64,000 nt of DNA from Thermothielavioides terrestris NRRL 8126 (taxonomy: Eukaryota; Ascomycota; Sordariomycetes; Sordariales; Chaetomiaceae), in the NCBI RefSeq assembly GCF_000226115.1, contig NC_016457.1, positions 4,092,001 to 4,156,000 of the forward strand, read 5' to 3'. Numbering within the stretch: position 1 is the first letter of the stretch; every line of letters starts with the position of its first letter. The notes under the pieces were generated by a model. It was not told where the DNA came from. It saw only the letters and a list, made by a program, of their open reading frames with translations, and did no database searches. The position numbers and the translations under genes are program-made. Positions 45,987 to 56,653 of this stretch are shown piece by piece.

Positions 45987-47066
45987 ATGGACATCAGCAC
46001 AAAAAAGCGCCGCATCGCCCTCGGCTGCGAGGGCTCGGCCAACAAGCTCGGCATCGGCGTGATCCTGCACACGGGCGATCCGGGCTCCGCCTCCAGCACG
46101 TCCACGGTCCTCTCCAACGTGCGGCACACCTTCGTGTCGCCGCCGGGCACGGGCTTCCTGCCCAAGGACACGGCGCAGCACCACCGGGCCTTCTTCGTGC
46201 GGCTGGCGCGGCGGGCGCTGGCCGAGGCGGGCGTGCGCGTCGCCGACATCGACTGCATCTGCTACACGCGGGGGCCGGGGATGGGCGCGCCGCTGACGTC
46301 GGTGGCCGTGGCGGCGCGCACGCTGGCGCTGCTGTGGGGCAAGGAGCTGGTCGCCGTCAACCACTGCGTCGGCCACATCGAGATGGGGCGGGCCATCACG
46401 GGCGCCGACCACCCGGTGGTGCTGTACGTGTCCGGCGGCAACACGCAGGTGATCGCGTACGCGGAGCAGCGGTACCGCATCTTCGGCGAGACGCTCGACA
46501 TCGCCGTCGGCAACTGCCTCGACCGCTTCGCGCGCGCGCTGCAGATCAGCAACGACCCCGCGCCCGGGTACAATATCGAGCAGCTGGCCAAGCAGGGCGG
46601 GCGGGTGCTGCTGGATCTGCCGTATGCTGTGAAGGGGATGGATTGTTCGTTTAGCGGCATCCTGACGAGGGCGGAGGAGTTGGCGGCGCACATGAAGGCC
46701 GGTGGGAAAGGCCCCGATGGGGAGCCGTTTACCGCCGCGGATCTGTGTTTCAGTCTGCAGGAGACTGTGTTCGCGATGCTCGTGGAGATCACCGAGCGGG
46801 CGATGGCGCATGTGGGGAGCACTCAAGTACTTATCGTCGGCGGCGTCGGGTGCAATGAGCGGCTGCAGGAGATGATGGGCGCCATGGCGGCGGACCGCGG
46901 CGGGAGCGTCTATGCGACGGATGAGCGCTTTTGCATAGACAATGGCATTATGATTGCGCATGCAGGACTGCTGGCCTACGAGACGGGGTTCCGGACCCCG
47001 ATCGAGGAGAGCACATGTACGCAGCGGTTCAGAACAGACGAGGTGCTGGTCAAATGGAGGAGGTAG
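45987..47066 (+). CDS. kae1: Kae1/OSGEP, tRNA t6A synthase subunit of KEOPS
   Basis: 359 aa, intronless. Kae1 is the catalytic subunit of the KEOPS/EKC complex, which makes N6-threonylcarbamoyladenosine at position 37 of ANN-decoding tRNAs in cytosol and nucleus. The ASKHA-type fold begins [15 protein letters not shown]. The metal-binding HxxxH is at His126 and His130 (NHCVGHIE), with the other ligand region in the [10 protein letters not shown] / CIDNG part near the end. Other marks are [25 protein letters not shown] and [17 protein letters not shown]. There is no mitochondrial leader, which separates it from Qri7. I chose the start at 45987 (aagATGGA) rather than an in-frame upstream ATG at 45924. 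It converges on the AMPK beta gene, 274 bp away. Confidence 0.96.
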   Translation: MDISTKKRRIALGCEGSANKLGIGVILHTGDPGSASSTSTVLSNVRHTFVSPPGTGFLPKDTAQHHRAFFVRLARRALAEAGVRVADIDCICYTRGPGMGAPLTSVAVAARTLALLWGKELVAVNHCVGHIEMGRAITGADHPVVLYVSGGNTQVIAYAEQRYRIFGETLDIAVGNCLDRFARALQISNDPAPGYNIEQLAKQGGRVLLDLPYAVKGMDCSFSGILTRAEELAAHMKAGGKGPDGEPFTAADLCFSLQETVFAMLVEITERAMAHVGSTQVLIVGGVGCNERLQEMMGAMAADRGGSVYATDERFCIDNGIMIAHAGLLAYETGFRTPIEESTCTQRFRTDEVLVKWRR

Positions 47067-47340
47067 AACGCTATCTCATATTTCCGCATAAGCGGGACCA
47101 ATCTCCTAGTGAACATACATGCATGGCTGGCCCTCCCATCGCCGACGCTGACGTTCCGTCTCGACGCCGAAAACCAAGCAAACTCCATATACCATGACCT
47201 CAATCCTTAACCGAGGGCTCATGTGCTGACTGAAAGAAAAAGAGAAAGCTCTATCAGGTTGTAGACCATACCGATGCTCCTGGATCCCCGGTGCGCCGCC
47301 GCTCAAGAGGGGTTGCTGCGGCCCCTCTGAAAATCTAGAC

Positions 47341-48896
47341 TCATATGCCCTCCGTCGTCGTGGGCTTGTACATGATAGTCGTCACATACTGGACAAGCGG
47401 TTAATCCCTTCGTTCACGAACTGACCACGGGGGGCAGTCCTAGACTTACTTTGCTCTTGTATCTCGTTGTCGCCGAGACAGCGAGCACATTATTCTTGAT
47501 GCTGCTCGTGGCCAGGTGGTTGAGGACCGTGTGGTTGGGCTGGGTCAGAACGCTGTTGTCATCCTTCCTCGGAGTGGCCGCGTTTAGAATCGGCTTGCTG
47601 AGGAATCCAGGGAGGGCGGGCGGATTTGGTAGTTTCTCGGTCGCCAGGTATGCATTGTGGTAAAGGGGAGAATCCTCGGGCTGGTCCAGATCGAGGAGAT
47701 ACTTTGGAATCTTGTTCTGGAACTGACTAGGCGGCGGCACATCCCTATCCCTGGGCGCGGGAGCTTTTCCCTCTTCCTCAGCCGGGGGTTGGCTCTCCTG
47801 CGGCAGCTGCTGAGAACTCTTGACCTCGGAGGGCCCATCCGTTTGGGCGGGGGCAGGCGGCAGATCGTCGGGGTTGACTTCGATGTAGTTGACTAGGTTG
47901 TTACCGAAATCAACTGTCGTCGGGTAGTCGGGCGACGTCTGCATCTGGCCGTCGACCAAGAACCGGATATGGTGCGTCCCTGGGAGAACATTGACGGTGG
48001 CTCTGAAGACGCCTGGCTGCCCCTCGCTGTCGCCGACATTTCCGCACGTTAGCGCTATCACGACCGGGACCTGATGGCGGGCCTCCCCGGCCAGCCAGTG
48101 GCACTTACACTGGGTGTAGCCGCGTCTTGCGATTCCACTGGAATATTGTCCCGGTTACGTAGATCTTCTCGCCGCCGTGTCGCCATTCCAGGCTCGTCGG
48201 CACCGTCGGCCGCGTTTTGTCGACCAACAGCTCCTCGGCATCCTCTTCTTCGAGCCCGGAGGTGTCGCTGAGGTTCGAGATTGGGTGCGTAAGGTTGGCG
48301 CTGTCCAGGCCCTGAAGATCGTCGATCGGCTGGCTGTCATCGGTTGGGGCGATGATGGGCGAGCCCGGCGTGTGGAGCTCCTCCTCAATGGGGAGCGGCA
48401 GACGCGGCGGGCGCGTCAGGTACGACACGTCCTGCAAACTGCTGTGCGGCATGGGGGCAGATTCGTAGATGTCGTCGGACCGGGGGGAACGCGGGGATCT
48501 TGGCGATGCGGGCAAATTGTGGGAGTTGGGCACGGCTACGGGCTTGGCAGGCACATGGCTCGGGCCAGAGTCGCGCTGCTTGACTTCGACCGGTTTTGCA
48601 GAATTCGTGGAGCTGGCAGCGGTGGTGGAAGACGAAGCGGTCGAAAAGCCGGACGAGGCGCCAGGGCCGAGGGGTCGGGGCTGCAGCGGCTTGGGCCGGC
48701 TGCCGGTGCTCGACAGCGGTTGGACAGAGGTGCCCTGCGCTTGTGTGAGCGAGGGTTCTGGCGGGGCAGCAACCCGGGGGTTCTGCACCGGGAAGGGGTT
48801 GTGGTAGTCCGGCCTCACCGGCCGATCATGCTGCGAGGGCGCTTGGGGTGACGATGACTGGCTCGCGGCTTTGGATGTGGACGGGCTGTTGCCCAT
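47341..48896 (-). CDS. SNF1/AMPK beta subunit (Gal83/Sip2-like)
   Basis: CDS complement(join(47341..47388,47450..48026,48109..48896)), 470 aa. The beta subunit scaffolds the SNF1 kinase (alpha and gamma) and directs its location. The start MGNSPSTSK is a likely N-myristoylation signal. Residues 1-220 are Ser/Pro-rich and disordered. The carbohydrate-binding CBM48 region starts near residue 235 (LEWRHGGEKIYVTGTI, FQWNRKTRL) and continues after intron 1 (LPGTHHIRFLVDG, NNLVNYIEV). The C-terminal ASC/AMPKBI domain follows (IPKYLLDLDQ, HTVLNHLATSSIKNNVLAVS) and ends with TRYKSKYVTTIMYKPT. The last 16 codons come from exon 3, after the 61-nt intron at 47389-47449. Intron 1 (48027-48108) has CTAAC. 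The residue aligned with the second glucan-binding Trp of animal beta appears to be Met. Confidence 0.93.
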
Positions 48897-49467
48897 TTTT
48901 GTTTATTTTATTCACCCGCCGATCTAGCTGCGGGCTTCTCATACAGTAAGCGACAGGACGAGGGCAAGGGACTCGGGGCGCTGTGAACGTGATATGCTCA
49001 GTTCAATTTCTGGCCGGCTCGGAAGGCGTGCGATGCGAGGTGCATGAATGAGCCAGCCGGTATGTCAGGCGCATCGCACAGAGGCTCGCCTTCGATTTGG
49101 ACACAGCGTGGCTATGGATTGGTGTTGATGGAGGAATGAGGGATGCACCGAATCCAGGTTTCAGTGAACAAGCACCACCACGTTCCAGTGCCGGGATCTC
49201 CCTGATAAGTGAGAACACATCTGCCCCACTCGCTTTCTGCTGTGCCATCCTGTCCGAAAACTGGCTGGCAAGAGCTTGGCTGCCGCACCTGCCTGGGACA
49301 TGCAACTGTTACGCAGTACCCCCAAGGTCAACGTTCACAAAGACAAGCCCCACCAACTCAACTTGCATCTCACTGACCCTGACCGAACCGCAAACTCAAC
49401 AAAGCTCACATCTACATCGTTCTCGCGCGTATTGGCCTTTACCCTCTTCTCAACCAGACAACACACA
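48897..49467. promoter_or_regulatory. Divergent promoter region, AMPK beta / Spt4
   Basis: 571 bp between divergent start codons. No gene is seen; its role is inferred from layout. Confidence 0.4.
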
Positions 49468-49986
49468 ATGTCAGAAAACTTCGTTGCGCCCGGCCAGCAG
49501 CGCTACCTGCGCGCCTGCATGGTCTGCTCGATAGTCATGACCTACGCCGTGAGTTGCCCCCAAGCTCTCACCCTCACCCGCCCCCATTGACTACCTATGC
49601 ACAAACTGACCTTCCCAACCACCCCAGCGCTTCCGCGACGAAGGCTGCCCCAACTGCGAGGAGTTCCTGCACCTGCAAGGGTCGCCAGACCAGATCGACA
49701 GCTGCACGTCGCAGGTGTTCGAGGGGCTCATCACGCTGGTCGACCCGGCCAAGTCGTGGGTGGCGAAGTGGCAGCGGCTGGACGGCTACGTGCGCGGCGT
49801 GTACGCGACCAAGGTGTCGGGCCAGCTGCCGGACGATGTGCGGACGACGTTGGAGGAGGAGTATCGAATCACATATATCCCGTATGTCGCTTTTTTCTTG
49901 TTTGTCAACTTTGGTCTGCCGCCGGTTGAAGACGGCGTGGCTGATGTTCTGCTAGACGCGATGGCAGCGCGACGGAGGCGGATTAG
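49468..49986 (+). CDS. spt4: Transcription elongation factor Spt4
   Basis: CDS join(49468..49548,49628..49881,49956..49986), 121 aa, typical Spt4 length. Spt4 binds the NGN domain of Spt5 to form DSIF, which rides on RNA polymerase II. The zinc site is Cys17, Cys20, Cys34 and Cys37 (CMVC ... CPNC). The body matches Spt4 ([28 protein letters not shown]). Intron 1 (49549-49627) lies between the two Cys pairs. Intron 2 (49882-49955) restores the ending [12 protein letters not shown]; unspliced, the frame reads through a run of aliphatic and aromatic residues. It converges on the Kin17 gene, 239 bp away. Confidence 0.95.
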
Positions 49987-50225
49987 TATTCAAAGAGCGT
50001 GTGTTCTTGGGCAAGGTTAGCGTTTGGGGCTGGAGTTATGGCGTTGGTTAGGACACAGGCGGCATCTCGGTTTAGCGCCATCTAAACGGTCTACCGACGA
50101 GTGAAGACACGACATCATATCATGCATCATCCAAATCCTTGGTATCATGCCCATGCTAGAATGCGATACGCCCAACGCCAGAAAATGCTTGCACCGCTTT
50201 CCACCCCTCCCTGTCGGATTGGTAG

Positions 50226-51230
50226 CTAGAACCGCGGCTTCTTGTGAGGAGGCCCGCCGCCGGCCTCGCGTGCCCTCTTTCGCTCCAGCTCTTCCTTCAT
50301 GATCCTCTCGGCCTCGCTCATCTTCTTTGGCTGAGCAACCATGACCTTCTTCGGGGCACCAGCAAAGGCGTTCTTGAAGACATTTTTTGGCTGCGGTTTG
50401 CCGCCAACCTTCAGAGACACCGGTTTCGCCGCCGGAGGCGCCGCTTCTGTCGGTGTCGTCTCTTCCTGCTTCTTCGCCTCGCCATTGCTCGTATCCTCTA
50501 CGACCTCGGCAGCGCCACCCTCTGGTGTAGGAGCCGCGCTCTCAGGCGTCGCACTTTTCGCCGCTGATTTCGCCGCCCCAAAGTTCAGCTTGATCTTCTC
50601 GCCTTCCTCCCGCTTCAACTCCTTTGATCCGCCCCCTTCCTCCCCCTCCCCATCCCCTACCGGAACCCCCCTGGCCTCCGCATCCCTCTGCGCCCGCCGG
50701 ATCTGCTCCCGCAGTATCATCTGCTCCCGCTCCTCGTCGCCCTTATCCTGCATCTCCTTCCGACGCACCGCCTCCCGCCGCCTCATCGCCTCGGGCGAGT
50801 CGTCGATCCAGGCGATGAAGATGCCGTCCTCCTTCTCCTCGGCGCGCACGATGCCCTCGCGCGAGAGATACTTGACGAATTCGGTCAGCGAGTGCCAGCG
50901 CGTGGCGTTCATGTGGACGTGGTCGCGGCGCGCGATGACCTCCTGGTAGAACTTGTTTGCGTGCACGCTCTTCTCGCCGTGCGCCGTGCGCAGCTGCGTC
51001 ACAAAGTCGTGCAGGAACTGCCGGCTGTACTCGTCCTGCACGGCGCGGAAGTTCTGCCCGGCCTCGAGCGCCCGCCGCGTGTGGCTCTCCGACTGGCAGT
51101 GCATCTTGAACGCGTTCTCGTCGCGGCACGCCTTCTCGCATATCTGGCAGTACCAGCGCAGCCGCGTGAGGCCCTTCTGCTTCATCTTTTTGGAGAGGTA
51201 TTTGATCGAGCCCGGCTCGGCTTTGCCCAT
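50226..51230 (-). CDS. Kin17-like zinc-finger protein (Rts2-like)
   Basis: 334 aa, intronless. A KIN17-family nuclear protein; in other eukaryotes it binds curved DNA and RNA and is found with spliceosomes and DNA-replication or repair factors. The C2H2 finger uses Cys28, Cys31, His44 and His50 (CQICEKACRDENAFKMHCQSESH region), and a winged-helix-like domain follows (FHDFV-type stretch QFLHDFVTQLR, VIARRDHVHMNATRWHSL, GIVRAEEKEDGIFIAWID) to about residue 155. After that comes a charged, Glu/Lys- and Ala/Pro-rich tail ending KKPRF. It lacks the C-terminal KOW/SH3-like domain of the animal protein, as in yeast Rts2. The start is well supported by the conserved MGKAEPGSIKYLSKKMKQKG. Confidence 0.94.
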   Translation of the reverse strand: MGKAEPGSIKYLSKKMKQKGLTRLRWYCQICEKACRDENAFKMHCQSESHTRRALEAGQNFRAVQDEYSRQFLHDFVTQLRTAHGEKSVHANKFYQEVIARRDHVHMNATRWHSLTEFVKYLSREGIVRAEEKEDGIFIAWIDDSPEAMRRREAVRRKEMQDKGDEEREQMILREQIRRAQRDAEARGVPVGDGEGEEGGGSKELKREEGEKIKLNFGAAKSAAKSATPESAAPTPEGGAAEVVEDTSNGEAKKQEETTPTEAAPPAAKPVSLKVGGKPQPKNVFKNAFAGAPKKVMVAQPKKMSEAERIMKEELERKRAREAGGGPPHKKPRF

Positions 51231-51884
51231 CTTGGCGATAGGGGGTGCGACTCGCTACGCGGAGTCGAGCGGCCAGGGGAAAGTTTGGTTGTGACGGTTG
51301 AATTGGGAACGGTCGCAATGGCGTGGCAGAGAGGAGGACGTTGGCGCGGAGGTGGCACGGTGATGCGGTGACGCGATGATTCGAAGTTAGTGTTGGGGAT
51401 GGAGAGGGCCGTTGCTGTGTTGCCGGAAGCTGATGCACATGCGGCTGCACTGCGAACTTGGGTCGTAAGGCGATCGCTATCACTGGAACGCCACGCCGAT
51501 AAGAAGCAGAGCGGATCGCTGCAGCCGACCCTAACCCTGCGCGACCATGTCGGGTGCTGGCCCGTTGAACTCCCGTTCATTCAATACGTAAAACACGGTA
51601 TTCAATACGTCAAACATATCTGTCTTGAGTTGTCCAGAAATGCTCGAGGATTCCAAACCAGTGAGATCTACTGCAGTTTAAAGTGTGCATCTCCTCCAGC
51701 CGACGATGCAAGAACAAATGTCTAATGATCTGAGCCCGCTCGCCCCACCAAGCATCTAAGCGAATCCTGTACCGGCTTAAGAGAAGGCGAGGACCAAAAC
51801 GGTCTCTCTGGGTATCCACAGTGACGCTGTGAGTCTTCCAGCGCGAGAAGACAGGAAAAGTGGCAAAAAAGGAAGAAAAAGGAG
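51231..51884. other. Spacer between Kin17 and aspartokinase genes
   Basis: About 650 bp with no gene seen; both flanking genes are on the minus strand. An imperfect direct repeat (ATTCAATACGT(A/C)AAAC) lies at about 51579-51613. Confidence 0.55.
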
Positions 51885-53811
51885 TTACTCGAGGAAGGTG
51901 AAGAGGTTCGTGTGCAGGATGTTCATAGCCCTCTCCGCGTCGCGAGCATCAATAACGCACGAGATGTTAATCTCGCTGGCACCTGAAACCCCGGGGTTAG
52001 TTTTTCCGCGAGCAAGGGAAGAGGCAGATGATAAGAAACCTCATCTTACCCTGAGAGATCATCTCGATATTGATGTGGTACTCTCCAAGCGTCGAGAACA
52101 TCTTGCCGGCAATGCCCACCATGTTCTTCATCTCGGCGCCCACGAGGCTGAGGATGCTCATATCATGCAGGACGCTGACCTCGCCGCACTCGGCCCGCAG
52201 CTGCTCCACCGCTTGGTCGAAGTTGCCGAACTCGGAGTTTGCGGTGTGGACCGCTATCGACACGTGGACCTCGCTGGTGGAGATGAGGTCGACCGAGATC
52301 TGCTTCTGGTTGAGGATGGAAAACACCCGCGCCAGGAACATGTGCGCTATCGACCGCTTGTTGGAGTGGATGTTGATAATGGAGATCTTATCCTTGACCG
52401 TGACGGCCGTGGGCCGCTTTGGCTTCCTCCGCAGCGTCGGGTCGGATGGCTGTCTGGACCGTTGGATAAGTTGGTCCGCGGCCAAGAGAGGATCCGGTTT
52501 CACAATCGTGCCCTCGCCGCGCGCGTTCTTGACGTTCTTGATGCGGATCGGGATCGGCGGTACCGCCTTGATGACCTGATCCATGGTCAGGTGGTGGATG
52601 ACTTCGGAGCCGTAGAACGTCAACTCGGCGGCTTCGGACGGCGTGATGGATGGGATGAGTCTCGCGGTTGGCACTTTTGTCGGGTCGGCCGTGAAGATGC
52701 CGTCCACTTCCTTCCAGATCTGAAGCTCTGCCGCCTTCAGCCCAACCGCCACGAGCGAAGCGCACAGGTCCGTGTACCCGCGTCCGATGTCTCCGTCCAG
52801 TAGGCTGCCGGGGACATTGCCAAAAAAGCCTGTGACGACTGGTACCCTGTCGCCACAAGCGAGAATTTTCTTGCAGATCACGCTGGCGGCGTGCTTGTAG
52901 AAAGCCGCATCAAGACGGCCCGGGCTGTCATAATGTATGATGTCGGCGAGGTCAACGTACTCAGCATCCACCCCCTTTAGCGTCCCGGTCAGTCAGCCTG
53001 AGAGTATCCAACGGGGACGAAATGGCGGACTCGACAGACTCACCCTGTCCTTGAGCAGACACGTCATGAACCTGCAGCTCAATTTTTCCCCAAAGCTGAC
53101 AACTCTGTCTTTCGCCCGGGAGTTGATCTCGAGGTTGAAGCGCTTAGCAGCCCCCAAGTAATCAACCAGCAACTGGCATTCCATCTCGGTATCGGCCTTC
53201 AAGAGTGCGCCAAGCTCCGGGTCCCGGATAAAGCTGTCGGCAGCCGCGACATGGTCACTGCAGATATCTTGAACGATGTGCTTGGCATCGTTCAACAACT
53301 GCTCCTTCACGTCATAGTTGCTGGCCGCGGCACCTATGGCGCGCAGTTTCTTGTACACCTCAATTAATCTGCAGGGAGAGGCCAAGTTGTCAGCCATTTC
53401 GCAAGTCGTTGAGAAATCAGGGGGCTGCCGAGCCGCGATCCGGCTGCTGATTGCGCCGGGGGGGAATGCAAGACCACAAAGCGTCCGAGAACTCCCACGT
53501 CACACTAACCTGCTCGTAGTCCCCGTCGCTTTCTTGCCGGTGCTCCGGGCCGAGCACACGACCACGACCCGGTTGCTTTCGACATAAGATCTGTTTCTCA
53601 TGTGTCAGCCAACCGGCACATGCGTTTTATTCACTTCTTGTTGGGTCGACAACAGAGCAGGCCCGCACCTGACGATATCCTCGGCAATCTTGTCGGGAAA
53701 TTTGCCAACGCTGGTGCCGCCGAACTTCTGCACGACCCAGCCGAGGGCACTGTTGTTCCTCAACAGTGACCGGCCCATCTCCTGACGGTCCACCGAAAGC
53801 GGCGGGCTCAT
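51885..53811 (-). CDS. Aspartokinase (Hom3-like)
   Basis: CDS complement(join(51885..51982,52050..52974,53044..53368,53510..53590,53669..53811)), 523 aa. It phosphorylates aspartate, the first step to threonine, methionine and homoserine in the cytosol. The nucleotide-binding start is VVQKFGGTSVGKF near residues 27-39; the kinase core follows (RVVVVCSARSTGKKATGTTSR, GFFGNVPGSLLDGDIGRGYTD, KEVDGIFTADP). Two ACT regulatory domains occupy about residues 370-520 (VFSILNQKQISVDLISTSEV; MFSTLGEYHINIEMISQG), so feedback by threonine is likely by analogy with yeast Hom3. Four introns are supported; the joins restore IVRSYVESN, TTSRLIEVY, KDRGVDAEYVD and SQGASEINIS. The last exon is 98 nt and ends LFTFLE. 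Confidence 0.95.
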
Positions 53812-56569
53812 TGACTCAGAGTGGCGGAGACGAGGTGGTTGAAGCTGCCACGGGATGCGCAGGGTGCCTGAGTGGACTTGTTCCGGGAAAAAAGACGTCC
53901 GCGAGAGAGCCTAGAAGAGCCAATGGCGCCTCTGGCGAGAAATGGGTCTTGTTGAAAGTCGAGATGGGCTCGCGGCAGAGGAGACACTCGGGGGGAGGGG
54001 CTGCTTTTCAAGACGTCTGCTGTCCAACGTTCGGAGGGAAGAAACAACGAAAGAAGCCAGGCAAATTACTCCAAACAGGGCTCGGTCTAGAAAAGACAGA
54101 TTCTCCCTTCTTTGGGAAGGAGGCCAAGGGTCGTCGTGCGGGATGCGCTGGGAAAAGAGCGTGTGTAAGTTCGCAAGTGAGTGGGCAGTGGTGAAGGCCA
54201 CCCTGGCGCAAAATGGGGGCAGCAGTTGCGTGGGTGAGAAGAATATGGGGGGAAGGTCTCCGTCACGCAATGTCTAGTCTACTTCCGTACAAGTAAACCC
54301 GCACGAAATGGAGACGAGAGGCAATGACAGAAAAGGCACACGGAAAAAAAGGCACAAAGGAGCCAATCTGATCCAGCCGGGCTCGCCCGCCTCCTGCGGC
54401 GAGTCACCACCTGCGCAACGCAACGCCTAAGTCGGAGGCAAGGTTTTCCAGAGTTGCCCGTCGACGCCGTGGATCCCTGCCGAGTTACAGCGGCGGGGCC
54501 AAGCGAGCGTGGTGGGGTTCACGGGACGCCACGGTGGAGTTCATGTGCTGGCTCTTGAACGGGAGCAAGTTGACAAGTTCGTGAATGCGAGGAGAGTTCA
54601 CATGGAAACTTTGTAAGGGCAATTTTTGCAGGTAGGCTTTGTTAGGTTGTGCCTATGCCTTACCTTACAGTGAACGGACTACCTAGACGATCTGGACCTT
54701 CCCTTTCATCTTTGTACATCTTGCAGTGGTGAGGTTCAGTGAATGTCAGTTTTCCCAAGTCGTAATGACTCACCTGGAATCTACGGTACGGAGTGCGGCC
54801 CGTAATGTACACGTTAGTTACTTAACTGCGGGACCTAGGGTACAGGAAGCAGTGCCCCTGGTCCGTGCAACACACCACCCTGGCAATCTTGAGATCCAGA
54901 GGGCGGCAGGGACAGGGTAGCATGGACCCATGCCGCCAAGCCCCCGGATTCGCATGTATTTCACTTCAATTCCATCCCAGAATTGTTGACATTGGGTACG
55001 GAGGTCCTTCCATCCGTATCCGTACTCGCATCGGGTCATCACAAACATTTCCGCTTGAAACTGGGTGCATGAGAACTGGTGAGCCTCGTCGGTGGAATCT
55101 ATCATTTCTGTCTGAACTGTATTTCAGCAAAATGGCGTTTCCTCAAATAAGAGACGCACAGTGTCTCCCAATGGGCTCAGAGCAACGGGTCACCGATCAC
55201 CCTACACTACACTAGAACAGACCCCAGACACGCTCGACACCGAAGAGACAAATGCGGGATGTGCTCGCGTGTCCCATCTCCCGCGCGGGAGCCAGCCGCT
55301 CAAGCCACTCGTTCCCGAGTCGTCCTCATGCGGGTGGCTGCCGTCAAATTGCCGGCCAGCTAGTCCAAGAAGGTGACCGAGGTCGCGTGAACATCCCCGA
55401 CTTGCACGGCTGCGAACCCCACATATCCCCGGACGATGCCGTACATTACGCTACATTAGGTAACTCACCACATGTCCACTGGTGCATAACCAGATCCCGC
55501 ATGTGCTGTGAAGGCTGTGGGTATGGGGGTTGCTTTGATGAGTCGGGGATGATCACGTCTTGGGAGGCGTTGATGTTCTGACAGTGCCTGCTGCTCTTGG
55601 AAGATGCAGTGGCTATGTTAGCAGGACGGTCTTCAGGTTGTGCAGACATCGTTTCTGTTACGCTAGGGTCAATAGCCTCTCCGCGGAGTCCAACTGCCCA
55701 TGTTCTGCAGTTGATCTAGCCTTCACAGTCAGTTGTAGACAGATGTCTAAGTTCTGGATATATTCAAAGCAGCAGGCATTTAGTGGACCTACACAGGAGG
55801 TAGAGACGGAACTGCGTTGAGGCTTGGACAGAGGAAGCACGGAATGAACTGTGAGGGAAGACGAGCCAGTTAACTGCTCGCGAAAAGCTGACCGGAGAAG
55901 GAAGGGAGGGCGGGAGGGAAGAGGGCTTATGAAAGTCGTGTAAACGTAGAGAAAGAAAGGGAGACGTAAGACAAATCAACAAATCAAAGAATAAAGACGG
56001 AAAGGAAAAGAGAGGAAGAGGAGGAAAGGAGGGCAACACATATATTCCGAACAGAGATAACCACAGGACAAGAGGGCAATGGGGGGAAAGGAGCCAAAAA
56101 TGAGGACGCAAGGCTTGAACATCAAACCATACTCTGAACGAAATTTCTGGACCGACCAGCATGAGTGACATGGGAAGCAACATCTGTGAAACAAGAATGA
56201 ACCCGCGGCGAGGTGTGTGACTGGCCGACGACGGCGCCCAACCACACGGGTAGACTCAACGCCTCGGCTTCTCGTTCCTGTCCGAGAGGAGAGCGCAATT
56301 TCTCGAGTGCCATTGGCACTATGTACAACTATTTACATTCGACAACGCCGCGGGAAAAACAGACCCCTTTCATGCGCCCCAATATGCATATCTATTTCAT
56401 TTACAAGCTTTTAAAACATATAAAAAGCATGCAAACCCACCGCAGACCAAATGCCCCCCCAGCCGCCGAAACATCCAGGCGGGCTGTATGCAGCCCGGGT
56501 ATCCATCCCCCCCCTTGGGGATCCAGGCCTTTTCCGCATGCATGCCGAAAATAAAAAAGAAAAGGAAAG
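53812..56569. other. Intergenic, no supported gene
   Basis: About 2.8 kb between aspartokinase and the Mdl-type transporter. No domain-bearing frame is seen. TACGGA/TCCGTA motifs occur near 54282, 54783 and 54995-55025. A purine-rich stretch (GGAAAGAGAGG type) lies at about 55890-56050. Confidence 0.5.

Positions 56570-56614
<45 letters not shown>
56570..56614 (+). repeat. Run of 45 A
   Basis: An uninterrupted A-run on the + strand, 39 bp past the stop codon of the Mdl-type gene, so it is a T-run in that gene's 3' region. Its exact length may be affected by sequencing error. Confidence 0.85.
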
Positions 56615-56615
<1 letters not shown>

Positions 56616-56653
56616 ATCGCGAAGGGAGAGGAGAGGGGAGGCCGCGGGGCGGC

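Noticed and set aside
45846..46961. 371-codon open frame antisense to Kae1
   Set aside because: Shadow of a GC-rich coding sequence; no domain, and Kae1 is certain on the other strand.
56411..56617. Phe-rich frame over the A-run
   Set aside because: Product of translating a homopolymer.
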